Source: Chryseobacterium carnipullorum | GTDB lineage: Bacteria > Bacteroidota > Bacteroidia > Flavobacteriales > Weeksellaceae | Length of the DNA: 64,000 bases | Assembly (NCBI RefSeq): GCF_900142785.1 | Contig: NZ_FRCD01000005.1 | Location: forward strand, 178,610 to 242,609 | Direction of reading: 5' to 3' | Shown: piece after piece, positions 9,460 through 18,015 of the stretch | Position numbering within the stretch: the stretch's first letter is position 1 | Layout: each line of letters starts with the position of its first letter | Position numbers and translations under genes: made by a program | Notes under the pieces: model-generated | Seen by the model: only the letters and a program-made list of their open reading frames with translations | What the model was told of the DNA's origin: nothing | Database searches by the model: none

Positions 9460-10344
9460 TTATTTAGCCTGAGGGTTAAATTCAAATCTATATACATTAC
9501 CTCCTGTCTCTTTATCTTTTTCATCAGCAATCAAAAGGGTTTTATCATCAAGGAAAACAACTGCTTCTTTCTGAGAGTTATGATTTAACGGTATTTTTTC
9601 AATTTTGGAAGTATTGAAATTATCTGCTGTAAATCCTGAAAGTACATGGATATTTTTATGGGTCAGCAAAACGATTGTATCATTTGTACTGCTCACTGCT
9701 GCTGAAGTAATGGCCGCATCACTGTATTTACCTTCAAGCTTTAATTTTCCGATGAGCTTAGCTTCAAAATCACCTTCTTTATTCGGAACCTGGAATACCA
9801 GGAAAGTTCCGTCAAAACCTTTGCTTCTATTCTTAGTAAAAAGATAGAAATTCCCGTTCATCTCTACGAAAGCTTCACAGTCGTACAGCCAGTTCGACTT
9901 TTTCGGTGGAAACTCTGTTTGTCCTTCATAATGAAATTTTGTAGTTTGGATGGCTCTTGTTGTCTTTTGGGAAGTATCTTTTAAGTCTAATTTCAAAATA
10001 GCCAGATTCTGCCTGTTATTGTCATTATTTCCAAAATCACCAATGTAAATATTTCCCTGCCCATCTTTCGTGATATCCTCCCAATCGTGATTTTCAGCAT
10101 TATCAACCAGAACATCGGTTACCAGTTTACCCTGCATATCCAAACCATACACTACATTTTTATTTCCCTGATCTTCTATAGCCCAAATGGTATTTTTATC
10201 CTGAGACAATACGATCCCGGAAACTTCTTTCAGCTTTTTAGGCAAAGAAAACTCTACTTTCAAATCTTCAGTTCTAGGGGAATCCTGAGCTTTTGGATTA
10301 CAGCTCCACAATAAAAAGGCCGATAGGGTAAGAATGCGCAACAT
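9460..10344 (-). CDS. SdiA-regulated-like beta-propeller lipoprotein
   Basis: A 294-residue lipoprotein: the N-terminus MLRILTLSAFLLWSC ends in a lipobox with Cys15. The mature part has repeated strand patterns with AIEDQGNKN, DWEDITKDGQGNIYIGDFGNN and DCEAFVEMNGNFYL, which fits a six-bladed propeller of the SdiA-regulated/esterase-like phytase-like type. It is followed on the same strand within 2 bp upstream by the FUSC gene, so it is the last gene of an apparent mazG-FUSC-propeller operon. Catalytic activity is not evident. Family assignment is moderate. Confidence 0.65.
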   Translation of the reverse strand: MLRILTLSAFLLWSCNPKAQDSPRTEDLKVEFSLPKKLKEVSGIVLSQDKNTIWAIEDQGNKNVVYGLDMQGKLVTDVLVDNAENHDWEDITKDGQGNIYIGDFGNNDNNRQNLAILKLDLKDTSQKTTRAIQTTKFHYEGQTEFPPKKSNWLYDCEAFVEMNGNFYLFTKNRSKGFDGTFLVFQVPNKEGDFEAKLIGKLKLEGKYSDAAITSAAVSSTNDTIVLLTHKNIHVLSGFTADNFNTSKIEKIPLNHNSQKEAVVFLDDKTLLIADEKDKETGGNVYRFEFNPQAK

Positions 10345-10346
10345 AG

Positions 10347-11429
10347 CTATTTTTTTAATTTTTTAAACTGAAAATACGAGTACCGTATATTTTTCTCTAA
10401 GTTATTAATAATCTGCTGATGGTAAAGAAAAAAACCTGTCGCAAGCCCTATTAAACTTCCGATAATCGTGTCCAGAAGTCTTGCATGCATCAGATTTTCA
10501 ACGTTATGATGTACCAGACTTCCGGTTTCCGTTAAAAGAATCGTTAAAGGCGTTATAAATATCACCGCAAAACCATAATTCCTTACAATCAGAAGTTCTA
10601 TAATAAATTGCAGGACCGTGATCATGATGATCATTTCTATCTTGGCAGGATTCACCAACAGGATCAGCCATGCAAAACCTATTCCAATAAAAGTACCGAG
10701 AATTCTGTGCATATTACGTTGTCGGACATGTTCAAAATTCCGTCCCTGTATGATGGCTATTGCCGCAATGGAGATCCAATAGGTATTTTCAAATTTCAGA
10801 AGATGCCCTGTGATCAGCGTCAGCATCATAAAAAAACCGATAATACTGCTTTCTACAAATTTGGTATACCGTCTTTTATTAAAACTTCTCCTTCTTGGAA
10901 GCGATAAGACCTCTTCTTTTTCTATAAAAACAGAGTACAGAAAAGCCAGTGTACATGACAATATAGCTCCCATGGCTACGAGACCTACTCTTATGGGGAT
11001 CATTTCAAGATCGAACTGATAAGTGCTCGCCATGGCTGCCAGCATGATAAAGAAAAAATTTCCGGGCGGGGGAATTTTAAAATAGGAGGTAATAAAATGA
11101 GCCAAAAAAGAAATAATTCCCAAAGACAGTCCTGCTGCATAAACATTAAAACTAAAAAACAGGCTGATGGTAAAAGAAAAAATCATCCCGAAAGCACAGA
11201 CCGCCAGATGAATCATCCTTTGAGTGATAGGCGCTGAAGTGAAGTATAAAATAGTCAGAGCTCCCAAACTGGACAAGCTGCCATAATTGGGTTTTCCTAA
11301 AAAATAGCCTATAAAAAGACAGCTTCCGATACAAAGTGCCGCAAGAAACGGAAAATGCCATTTCCTTTCTGTTTTCTTGAATTCCAACAGATACTGAAAC
11401 CGATGATGTGCGGGACGCTGAACCTTCAT
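10347..11429 (-). CDS. FUSC family inner-membrane protein
   Basis: A 360-residue integral membrane protein with two blocks of hydrophobic helices (about residues 28-170 and 190-340), the layout of fusaric-acid-resistance-like (FUSC/YccS) proteins. The second block contains GRNFEHVRQRNMHRILGTFIG, close to the conserved R-x-x-x-T/G motif region of this family. The start ATG lies 1 bp from the stop of mazG, so translation is probably coupled. Relatives are implicated in efflux of aromatic acids; the substrate here cannot be told. Confidence 0.82.
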   Translation of the reverse strand: MKVQRPAHHRFQYLLEFKKTERKWHFPFLAALCIGSCLFIGYFLGKPNYGSLSSLGALTILYFTSAPITQRMIHLAVCAFGMIFSFTISLFFSFNVYAAGLSLGIISFLAHFITSYFKIPPPGNFFFIMLAAMASTYQFDLEMIPIRVGLVAMGAILSCTLAFLYSVFIEKEEVLSLPRRRSFNKRRYTKFVESSIIGFFMMLTLITGHLLKFENTYWISIAAIAIIQGRNFEHVRQRNMHRILGTFIGIGFAWLILLVNPAKIEMIIMITVLQFIIELLIVRNYGFAVIFITPLTILLTETGSLVHHNVENLMHARLLDTIIGSLIGLATGFFLYHQQIINNLEKNIRYSYFQFKKLKK

Positions 11430-11430
11430 T

Positions 11431-12198
11431 TTATGACATCAGTTTTGCTTTCTCCCACAAAACATCCATTTCCTCTAAAGACAGATCAACCAGACTGATC
11501 TTGGATTCTTCAGCCAGCTTTTCCATTGTCTGAAATCTTGAGATGAATTTTAAATTCGTCCTTTCCAATGCAGAATCCGGATTCAATCCTGAAATTCTTG
11601 CATAATTAATGAGTGAGAAAAAGACATCGCCAAGTTCCAGTTCTTTTTTATCTAAATCGGTTTCTTCATGGAATTCCTGAATCTCTTCATCTACTTTTTT
11701 CCAGGCATCTTCTGCATCGTGGAATTCAAATCCGATTCCTTTTACTTTATCCTGAATCCTGTAGGCTTTTACCAAACTTGGAAGACTTTTCGGAACGCCA
11801 CCCAAAATAGAGGTATTGCCTTCTTTCAGTTTCAGCTTTTCCCAGTTCTGCTTCACCTCTTCTTCATCTTTAACCTCCGTATCACCGTAAATATGAGGAT
11901 GCCGGAAAATCAGTTTCTCATTTAAAGAATTGATGACATCAGCGATATCGAAACTTCCTTTTTCAGATCCTATTTTAGAATAAAACACCAAATGAAGTAA
12001 AACATCACCAAGTTCTTTTTTGATTTCCTGTAAATCTTCCTGCAAAATTGCATCTGAAAGTTCATAGGTCTCTTCAAGCGTCAAATGACGAAGTGATTGC
12101 AGGGTCTGCTTCTGATCCCATGGACATTTTTCACGCAAATCATCCATGATGTCTAATAATCTTCCGAAAGCTTCTAATTTTTCTTGTCTGGTATTCAT
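11431..12198 (-). CDS. mazG: nucleoside triphosphate pyrophosphohydrolase MazG
   Basis: The enzyme hydrolyses (d)NTPs to NMP and pyrophosphate. Two tandem MazG helical domains are visible: the first with KCPWDQKQTLQSLRHLTLEE and KELGDVLLHLVFYSKI, the second with EIQEF and ELGDVFFSLINYAR, which supply the EExxE and ExxD metal ligands. I place the start at the ATG at 12198 (255 residues), not at an upstream TTG at 12225, because that TTG lies inside a -7 promoter element. It heads an operon with the FUSC gene. Confidence 0.92.
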   Translation of the reverse strand: MNTRQEKLEAFGRLLDIMDDLREKCPWDQKQTLQSLRHLTLEETYELSDAILQEDLQEIKKELGDVLLHLVFYSKIGSEKGSFDIADVINSLNEKLIFRHPHIYGDTEVKDEEEVKQNWEKLKLKEGNTSILGGVPKSLPSLVKAYRIQDKVKGIGFEFHDAEDAWKKVDEEIQEFHEETDLDKKELELGDVFFSLINYARISGLNPDSALERTNLKFISRFQTMEKLAEESKISLVDLSLEEMDVLWEKAKLMS

Positions 12199-12222
12199 AG
12201 GTCTTTGAAAATTCAAGTATTG

Positions 12223-12230
12223 CAAATTTA
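12223..12230 (-). promoter_or_regulatory. -7 element of mazG (TAAATTTG)
   Basis: A perfect TAnnTTTG on the minus strand, 25 bp upstream of the mazG ATG. It overlaps an alternative TTG start codon and therefore argues against that start. No convincing -33 TTG was found. Confidence 0.6.
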
Positions 12231-12302
12231 GGGTAAATCTTTATGAATAAAGTTCTTTTGTCCTGAAATCGCAGATCTGGTTTGGTCAAATAAAAAACAA
12301 AA

Positions 12303-12333
12303 AAATCCCTGGCAGAAGTTCTGCCAGGGATTT
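12303..12333 (-). terminator. intrinsic terminator of the DUF5606 gene
   Basis: A 15-bp perfect stem (arms 12303-12317 and 12319-12333) containing TCCCTGGCAGAA, with a T-run on the minus strand supplied by the A-rich bases before 12303. It lies just beyond the stop of the minus-strand DUF5606 gene. Confidence 0.85.
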
Positions 12334-12355
12334 ATATTGTACCATTCGGGATTGA

Positions 12356-12913
12356 TTATCCTTTCTTAGTGTGTGTACTTTTTGGAGCTGCTTTCGCTGC
12401 GGAAGTTGCTTTTACTTTTGCAGGAGCAGGCTTTTCTGCTTTTGGAGCTGCTTTTTTAGGAGCATCTTTATCAATGCTTACTTCCCCTTGTTCACCATCC
12501 AATGTTTCAGATTCTGCTTTTACGAAGCTTTCAGGAGTGATGTATCCGGCTTTCTGAAGAATATTGTACCACTGAGCCAATTTCTTGATATCAGAAGCAT
12601 ATACTCTGTCTGTATCATAATCAGGAAGAGAAGCCGTCATAAAAACTTTAAGATCATCATCAGAAGATTTGTGGGAAATAGCTTCTTTATAATCATAATT
12701 TTTAGCAATATTTTCAAAAACCTCGAATAAAGGAACTTCTTTATCAAATGTAAACATGGCAATATTATCTAACAAACTCACCTGGCTGGAGTTTCCAATG
12801 CTTACTTTTTTCTTAGTCGTAACATCTTCAATGATAAAACCGTTTCTTAATTGAGAAACTAATTTGAAAAGTCCTGGCTTTCCAGAAATTGAAATTATTT
12901 TTTCTAACAGCAT
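12356..12913 (-). CDS. DUF5606 domain-containing protein
   Basis: A 185-residue soluble protein of a Bacteroidota-specific family, typically beginning MLLEKIISISGKPG, which fixes the start at 12913 and not at the earlier in-frame codon at 12946. The N-terminal 60 residues look like a small beta-barrel, the middle like a helical bundle with the motif YASDIKKLAQWYNIL. The tail after residue 150 is an Ala/Lys/Pro-rich low-complexity stretch. Function is unknown. It sits 79 bp downstream of the deformylase gene on the same strand. Confidence 0.8.
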   Translation of the reverse strand: MLLEKIISISGKPGLFKLVSQLRNGFIIEDVTTKKKVSIGNSSQVSLLDNIAMFTFDKEVPLFEVFENIAKNYDYKEAISHKSSDDDLKVFMTASLPDYDTDRVYASDIKKLAQWYNILQKAGYITPESFVKAESETLDGEQGEVSIDKDAPKKAAPKAEKPAPAKVKATSAAKAAPKSTHTKKG

Positions 12914-12992
12914 AATTTTATTTTTTGTAAATTCTGCAATCGGCACTGGGCTTTTTGCTGTTTATTATTTTGTTTTTTAATCCTTGTTTAAA

Positions 12993-13565
12993 TTACTTTG
13001 GAAATCTCATTTTGTAACTGATGCTTACTTCTCCATTGGAGATTTTCGTCAGCTTACCTTTTACTAATTTTTTCTTCAATACGCTTAAATGGTCTGTGAA
13101 CAAAACCCCTTCAATATGATCATATTCATGCTGAATTACGCGGGCTCTAATATCGGAAAAAGTTTCTGTATGTTTCACAAAATTTTCGTCATAATATTCA
13201 ATGACGATCGTTCCCTTTCTTTTCACATCTTCTCTTACATCCGGAATAGAAAGACAGCCTTCATTGAATTTCCATTCTTCGCCTGATTCTTCAAGAATCG
13301 TAGCATTAATGAAAACTTTTTTAAAGTTGGCCAGCTCGTCTTTGATATCTTCGTAATCTTCGTCTTCTGCAAGAGGAGTAACATCAATGACAAACAAACG
13401 CAGGTCCAGTCCGATCTGCGGTGCAGCCAGACCAATCCCGTTTGCACTGTACATTGTTTCGAACATATTATCTATAAGTTCCTGTAAACCGGGATAATCT
13501 TTTTCTATATCTTTCCCTACTTTTCTCAAAACAGGATCCCCAAAAGCTCTTATCGGTAAAATCAT
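12993..13565 (-). CDS. def: peptide deformylase
   Basis: Removes the formyl group from the N-terminal methionine of nascent proteins. All three signature motifs are present: GIGLAAPQIG (43-52), EGCLSIP (102-108, metal ligand C104) and QHEYDH (145-150, ligands H146 and H150, catalytic E147). The length of 190 residues is normal. The start overlaps the ruvX stop by 4 bp, so ruvX and def are translationally coupled. Confidence 0.97.
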   Translation of the reverse strand: MILPIRAFGDPVLRKVGKDIEKDYPGLQELIDNMFETMYSANGIGLAAPQIGLDLRLFVIDVTPLAEDEDYEDIKDELANFKKVFINATILEESGEEWKFNEGCLSIPDVREDVKRKGTIVIEYYDENFVKHTETFSDIRARVIQHEYDHIEGVLFTDHLSVLKKKLVKGKLTKISNGEVSISYKMRFPK

Positions 13566-13978
13566 CTTATTCTTTGTTCTAAAAAATTCTGCAGTATAAT
13601 AGTTGCACTTACTTTATCTATCAACCCCTTTTCCTGTCTCTTTTTCTTGCTTTTTCCACTTTGGGAAATAAAAAAAGAAGCCATTTTGGAGGTAAATCTT
13701 TCATCCAGGCGGTGGACCGGAATACCGGAAAATTCTTTCTGAAATTCTTCAATGAATTTTAAAATATCCGTCTCCACTGCAGAAACATTTCCTTTCAGAT
13801 CTGTAGGAAGACCTACTACCACATCATCCACTTTGTTTTCGGTGAAATATTTTTTCAGAAATTCCATCAAAAACCGGGTTTCAACGGTATCCAGGCCACT
13901 TGCAATAATCTGCATATCGTCTGTAGCAGCGATACCGCAGCGTGCCTTTCCGTAGTCTATTGCAAGGATCTGTCCCAT
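13562..13978 (-). CDS. ruvX: Holliday junction resolvase-like RuvX (YqgF)
   Basis: A 138-residue RNase H-fold protein; family members act in 16S rRNA 5'-end processing and resemble junction resolvases. Visible are the first catalytic strand ILAIDYGKARCGIA (D8), the VVVGLP strand with its following loop, and VHRLDERFTSKMA with the acidic residues near 97-100. It heads the ruvX-def pair. A -7 box lies 8 bp upstream of its ATG. Confidence 0.93.
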   Translation of the reverse strand: MGQILAIDYGKARCGIAATDDMQIIASGLDTVETRFLMEFLKKYFTENKVDDVVVGLPTDLKGNVSAVETDILKFIEEFQKEFSGIPVHRLDERFTSKMASFFISQSGKSKKKRQEKGLIDKVSATIILQNFLEQRIR

Positions 13979-13985
13979 AAGTGTG

Positions 13986-13993
13986 CAAATTTA
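13986..13993 (-). promoter_or_regulatory. -7 element of ruvX (TAAATTTG)
   Basis: Perfect TAnnTTTG on the minus strand 7 bp upstream of the ruvX ATG, which would leave a leader of only a few bases. Confidence 0.55.
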
Positions 13994-14093
13994 GTAAAAT
14001 TTAATGATTTTATTCATAACGCAGTTTTTTTATAAAAATCATGTTTTATTCCATTATTTTTTTTATAATTTTAATCTTCCAAAAAACGAAAAT

Positions 14094-14570
14094 ATGAAGA
14101 AACTCATCCTCGTAAGACATGCGAAAAGCGACTGGCCGGAAGAAACAGAGGATTTCGACAGACCGTTGGCAGACAAAGGATTAAAAGACGCGATGAACAT
14201 GTCCAGATTCATGAAAAGCAATGATATTTCCATTGATCATTTTGTTTCCAGCCCGGCGGTCCGTGCACTGAATACGTGCAAAATTTTTAACCAGACCTAT
14301 CAGCTTAATGTCTCTACGGAAGATAAGCTTTATAATCCCTCGGAAAGAAATTTTGAATCGGTGATCTACGACCTGGATGACAGCGTGGGTTCTGTAGCCC
14401 TTTTCTCTCATAACAACGGAATTTCCAATTTTGCGAATTCTATCTCTGAAGATATTTTTCATTTCCCTACCTGCGGAGTTGCCGGTTTTGAGATCGACTG
14501 CAATTCGTGGTCTGAATTTGACGGTGCCAAAAAGAAACTCCTGTTCTTTTATGAGCCCGGTAAAATATAA
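14094..14570 (+). CDS. SixA-like phosphohistidine phosphatase
   Basis: A 159-residue histidine-phosphatase-superfamily enzyme. The start at the ATG at 14094 gives MKKLILVRHAKSDW with the catalytic RHA motif (H9) at its expected place near the N-terminus. The second catalytic His is in VALFSHNNG. SixA-type proteins remove phosphate from phosphohistidine in signalling proteins; the substrate here is not known. The 3' end overlaps the start of the archaemetzincin gene by 20 bp. Confidence 0.88.
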   Translation: MKKLILVRHAKSDWPEETEDFDRPLADKGLKDAMNMSRFMKSNDISIDHFVSSPAVRALNTCKIFNQTYQLNVSTEDKLYNPSERNFESVIYDLDDSVGSVALFSHNNGISNFANSISEDIFHFPTCGVAGFEIDCNSWSEFDGAKKKLLFFYEPGKI

Positions 14571-15435
14571 TTTTATCTTTTTGTATCTGATTCCTCTCCT
14601 ACTCTTTTTTTCATGTCAAAAAAAGGAGAAAACCTATATTGAAACTGTTGCGCTCAATGATGTTCAGCTCACCAAAGCCAAACCCGGTGACTGGAGATAT
14701 TCCCGTGATGAGCCCTTTCAGACTTTTGAAGATTTTCAAAAGCTGGACAAAATAAAACCAGAACCTGGAAAAAACACGATTTACCTTCAGCCCATAGGAG
14801 AATTCAATGATCTTCAGAAGAAAGAAATAGAACGTACCAGAGACTATTTGAGTACGTATTTTCAGCTCAGTACAAAAGTCCTTCCGGTTTTACCCAATAC
14901 TATTTTTCCCAAAATGGCAAGGCGAATTTTTAAAGATGGTCAGGAGCAGATTTTGGCAGGTTATGTTCTGGAGAATATACTGATCAAAAGAAAGCCTAAA
15001 GATGGTGTTGTTTTAATGGGAATCACAGAAAAAGATCTTTTTCCGAGACCTGAATGGAATTACGTTTTCGGGCAGGCCTCTTACAAAGACGGGGTGGGCG
15101 TCACATCCATGTACAGGTTTTCTAACGGCAATCTTTCTGAATCCAATTTTAATGAAAGTCTTGAGAGGCTGATCAAGATAAGCTCACATGAAATCGGGCA
15201 TATGTTCGGAATCAGCCACTGCCTGAATGCAAACTGCGTGATGAACGGAACCAATTCGCTTTCTGAAACCGACTTTCATTTTGCCAGAGCCTGCTCACTC
15301 TGCCAGCAAAAATTGAATTCAACCCTTCGGTATGATCAAAAGAAACGCCTGACTGCTCTTAAGCATTTCTTTGAAAAACAACATTTAAATGCTGAGCTTT
15401 CCCGCACAGAGCAAGATCTTAATTTGTTAAAGTAG
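14551..15435 (+). CDS. archaemetzincin-like lipoprotein metallopeptidase
   Basis: A 294-residue lipoprotein with signal peptide and lipobox FFSC (Cys22). The catalytic core is HEIGHMFGISH (H213, E214, H217, H223), followed by a Cys-x4-Cys-x-Met arrangement and CSLC, the zinc-site-plus-structural-zinc pattern of archaemetzincins (peptidase M54). The start at 14551 is chosen because it gives a canonical lipoprotein signal; longer reading frames upstream do not. It overlaps the preceding phosphatase gene by 20 bp, so the two are coupled. Confidence 0.88.
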   Translation: MSPVKYNFIFLYLIPLLLFFSCQKKEKTYIETVALNDVQLTKAKPGDWRYSRDEPFQTFEDFQKLDKIKPEPGKNTIYLQPIGEFNDLQKKEIERTRDYLSTYFQLSTKVLPVLPNTIFPKMARRIFKDGQEQILAGYVLENILIKRKPKDGVVLMGITEKDLFPRPEWNYVFGQASYKDGVGVTSMYRFSNGNLSESNFNESLERLIKISSHEIGHMFGISHCLNANCVMNGTNSLSETDFHFARACSLCQQKLNSTLRYDQKKRLTALKHFFEKQHLNAELSRTEQDLNLLK

Positions 15436-15460
15436 GTCACTTTTCCTCCACTCACGAATT

Positions 15461-15721
15461 TTGTCAGACCTTCATGAATTTTACTATTCAGTTTCAGATC
15501 AGAAAAAGTATGAACGTAAAACATCGGTTTATCCTGATCCTGTAAAAGAAGCACTGACGATTCAAAATGCACCTTCAAAGGAGTATAAAATTTTCAGCAT
15601 GGTAGGAAATCTTATCCTTTCAGGTTCATTGGAAAGAGATTCAATTCATGTAAGCGGATTGACAAAAAGAGTCTACATTATTCAAATCGGAGATGTTATT
15701 AAGAAGTTCATTAAAGAGTAA
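15461..15721 (+). pseudogene. orphan T9SS type A C-terminal sorting domain (remnant)
   Basis: An 86-residue frame, beginning at TTG and open back to 15431, encodes little more than a T9SS type A sorting domain: VYPDPVKEALTIQNA, then YKIFSMVGNLILSGSL, a strand with INV-like DSIHVSGL and a final IQIGDVIKKFIKE. Such domains occur only at the C-terminus of exported proteins and are useless without a signal peptide and passenger. No such parts lie upstream, as the previous gene is a complete lipoprotein. It is best read as the remnant of a deleted secreted protein. A bidirectional terminator follows. Confidence 0.65.
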
Positions 15722-15743
15722 TCACTTCTGTCATCTATAAAGC

Positions 15744-15775
15744 AAAAGAGCTCCAAGGAATACCGGAGCTCTTTT
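15744..15775. terminator. bidirectional terminator
   Basis: Stem AGAGCTCC (15747-15754) pairing with GGAGCTCT (15765-15772), flanked by A-run and T-run, between convergent genes. Confidence 0.8.
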
Positions 15776-15800
15776 CTATTGAATATTATTAAATTCTTTA

Positions 15801-17351
15801 TTAGCTTTTTACCTTTCTCAGATCCAAATCGTCAAAATCAAAACTAAAATCTGTAACGTCAGAGATAGGTTTTAATTGGGCAGATTCTGCTTTTCCGGTT
15901 TCATCATAATTAAAAATAATATAGGCATCGGCATCATAACTTCTGTCGTCCCATTTAATAATAAATGAATTATTGGAATAAGGAAGCAACTCTCCTTTCA
16001 GTCTTGGTGAATTTTTGCAGGAGATCCTGTAGGTACTTCCCTGCTGGGCAATTTCTACATCACCAAACCATTGGTCACGGTACTTCCCTACAAATTGTTC
16101 TGCTTTCGGCTGAATATTTTTCTCCTTTTTAAAGGCTTCAGATTTTGCAAAAGCTTCTTTTTTCTGTTGGTCATATTCGGCATTTACTTTTGACATTCTT
16201 TCGCCATATATTTTCAGCCAGTTTCTGTCTGCTACTCCCAGATAAGAATCTTTAACGGTGTTCGTAATGGTATTGAACGCTGCTCCGGACTGCTGGTTGG
16301 TAAGGACTACAATTCCTAATTTCATATCCGGAATCAGGGTAAACTGAGTAACGGTACCAATCAGTCCTCCGGTATGCTGAATTTGCTTGTGTCCTTTTAC
16401 ATCACTCAGAAACCAACCTAATCCGTAACCATAAAAACTTGTATCATAAGGGTTTTTCATAGCGACTCTATCTGGAATCTGTAAGCTCCATAATTGCTGT
16501 ACATTTCGATCTGACACCAGTTTTTTACCGTCTTTCGTCGTGAAATTATTTAAAAGAAATTCAGCCCAAACAGTCATGTCTTTAATATTACTCATAATTC
16601 CTCCTGCTGCATTACCTGTTTCGCTCCAGTCGTGAGGAACCGCAATGGCTTTACCATCTACAGGAGCATGGGCATCAATCTTGTTGGATACCGCTTTGGC
16701 TCTACTGTAGCTTCCAAAGCTTGAATTCATCCCCACAGGCTTCATAATTCTCTGCTCAATAAATTCTGCCCAGCTCAATCCGGAAATTCTGTGGATTACT
16801 TCTCCGGCTACAATGAACATTACATTATTGTAGTCTAAGGTCGTTCTGAAAGGATTTTCAGGCTTCAGAAATCTCACATTGTGTACAATATCATTAACTG
16901 TAAGACTTCCGCCTTCAGGGAAAAACATCAGATCCCCCTGTCCTAAACCTAATCCTGCTCTGTGCGTGATAAGATCTTTGATGGTCACATTTTGAGAAAC
17001 GTACGGATCGTACATCTGAAATTCAGGAATATATTTTGAAACTTTATCGTCCCAGTTCAGCTTTCCTTCATCAGCTAAAATAGCCAAAGCGGTACATGTA
17101 AAACCTTTTGAGTTTGAAGCAATTCCCACCAATGTATTATCATCCATCGGCTGTTTTGTGGTTAAAGAACGTTGTCCGAAACCTTTGGAATAGATCACTT
17201 TTCCATCTTTTATGATCCCGACTGACATACCCGGTACGTCAAATGTTTTTAAAGTATTCTGGATCAAATCATCCAATTTTTTCTCTTCAACCTGAGCATT
17301 GAAGAGCCCTACTGCGGCAAGAAAAAGTAAAAAAGAAAATTTCTGCTTCAT
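15801..17351 (-). CDS. secreted class C beta-lactamase-like serine hydrolase
   Basis: A 516-residue periplasmic or secreted protein with a signal peptide ending LFNAQ. The penicillin-binding fold motifs are complete: S79-N-S-K82 (SxxK), Y174-N-N (YxN) and H326-T-G-G (KTG equivalent). A C-terminal DUF3471-like beta domain (about 410-516) follows. Proteins of this design are usually esterases or D-aminopeptidases, less often true beta-lactamases. It stands alone, convergent with the preceding gene. Confidence 0.9.
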   Translation of the reverse strand: MKQKFSFLLFLAAVGLFNAQVEEKKLDDLIQNTLKTFDVPGMSVGIIKDGKVIYSKGFGQRSLTTKQPMDDNTLVGIASNSKGFTCTALAILADEGKLNWDDKVSKYIPEFQMYDPYVSQNVTIKDLITHRAGLGLGQGDLMFFPEGGSLTVNDIVHNVRFLKPENPFRTTLDYNNVMFIVAGEVIHRISGLSWAEFIEQRIMKPVGMNSSFGSYSRAKAVSNKIDAHAPVDGKAIAVPHDWSETGNAAGGIMSNIKDMTVWAEFLLNNFTTKDGKKLVSDRNVQQLWSLQIPDRVAMKNPYDTSFYGYGLGWFLSDVKGHKQIQHTGGLIGTVTQFTLIPDMKLGIVVLTNQQSGAAFNTITNTVKDSYLGVADRNWLKIYGERMSKVNAEYDQQKKEAFAKSEAFKKEKNIQPKAEQFVGKYRDQWFGDVEIAQQGSTYRISCKNSPRLKGELLPYSNNSFIIKWDDRSYDADAYIIFNYDETGKAESAQLKPISDVTDFSFDFDDLDLRKVKS

Positions 17352-17459
17352 TTTTTATAATTTTCTCAAATTTAATAAATATTAGGGGATGCCTGTCTCC
17401 GTTCTACAACTTTGTTTATTTAAAAGAAAACTAAAACTTAATAAAAAATAAATCTTTCC

Positions 17460-17467
17460 TAACTTTG
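17460..17467 (+). promoter_or_regulatory. -7 element (TAACTTTG)
   Basis: Perfect TAnnTTTG located 19 bp upstream of the ATG at 17487. Confidence 0.55.
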
Positions 17468-17486
17468 CAAAAATTTTCAGAGCTTC

Positions 17487-17984
17487 ATGACAAAAATCCT
17501 TCTTCTTTCCGATTCCCATTCTTATATAGATGACCGCATTTTAGAATATGCGTCGCAAGCTGATGAAATATGGCATTGCGGAGATTTCGGAAGTATTGAG
17601 GTGATTGAAGAACTGGAAAAAATAAAACCGTTAAAAGGCGTTTACGGAAATATAGACAACGCCAAAATCAGGGCTGAGTTTCCTGAGGTAAACCGTTTTT
17701 TCTGTGAAGATCTGGAAGTTTTGATGATTCATATTGGTGGATATCCCGGAAAATATACCCCAATCACCAACAAAGAGATTTCTGAAAAGACACCCAAACT
17801 ATTTATTTCAGGACATTCTCATATTCTGAAGGCTATGTTTGACAAAAAAAATAATCTTCTGCATCTGAATCCGGGCGCTTGCGGCAAGCAGGGATGGCAT
17901 ACAATGAGAACCATGATGCGTTTCGTGGTGGAAGGAGAAGAGATCAAGGATCTTGAGATCATTGAACTGGGGCCGAAAAGTTAA
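17487..17984 (+). CDS. YfcE/MJ0936-type metallophosphoesterase
   Basis: A 165-residue calcineurin-like phosphodiesterase. The dimetal motifs appear in order: DSHS near residue 8, HCGDFGS, GNID, and GHSHI followed by HLNPGACG. The length and the C-terminal NPGS-like motif fit the YfcE/Vps29-like subfamily. It begins an apparent plus-strand run with the Smr, DUF3822 and rsmD genes. Physiological substrate unknown. Confidence 0.9.
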   Translation: MTKILLLSDSHSYIDDRILEYASQADEIWHCGDFGSIEVIEELEKIKPLKGVYGNIDNAKIRAEFPEVNRFFCEDLEVLMIHIGGYPGKYTPITNKEISEKTPKLFISGHSHILKAMFDKKNNLLHLNPGACGKQGWHTMRTMMRFVVEGEEIKDLEIIELGPKS

Positions 17985-18015
17985 TTTTGAAAACAATAAA
18001 AGAAACAGCAAGTAC

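Noticed and set aside
11431..12198. MazG as part of a toxin-antitoxin or phage-defence locus
   Set aside because: No mazEF or other toxin gene is adjacent; the protein is the ordinary two-domain housekeeping enzyme.
12369..12730. Two plus-strand Cys/Phe- or Ala-rich frames
   Set aside because: They are the complement of the Ala/Lys-rich tail of the DUF5606 gene.
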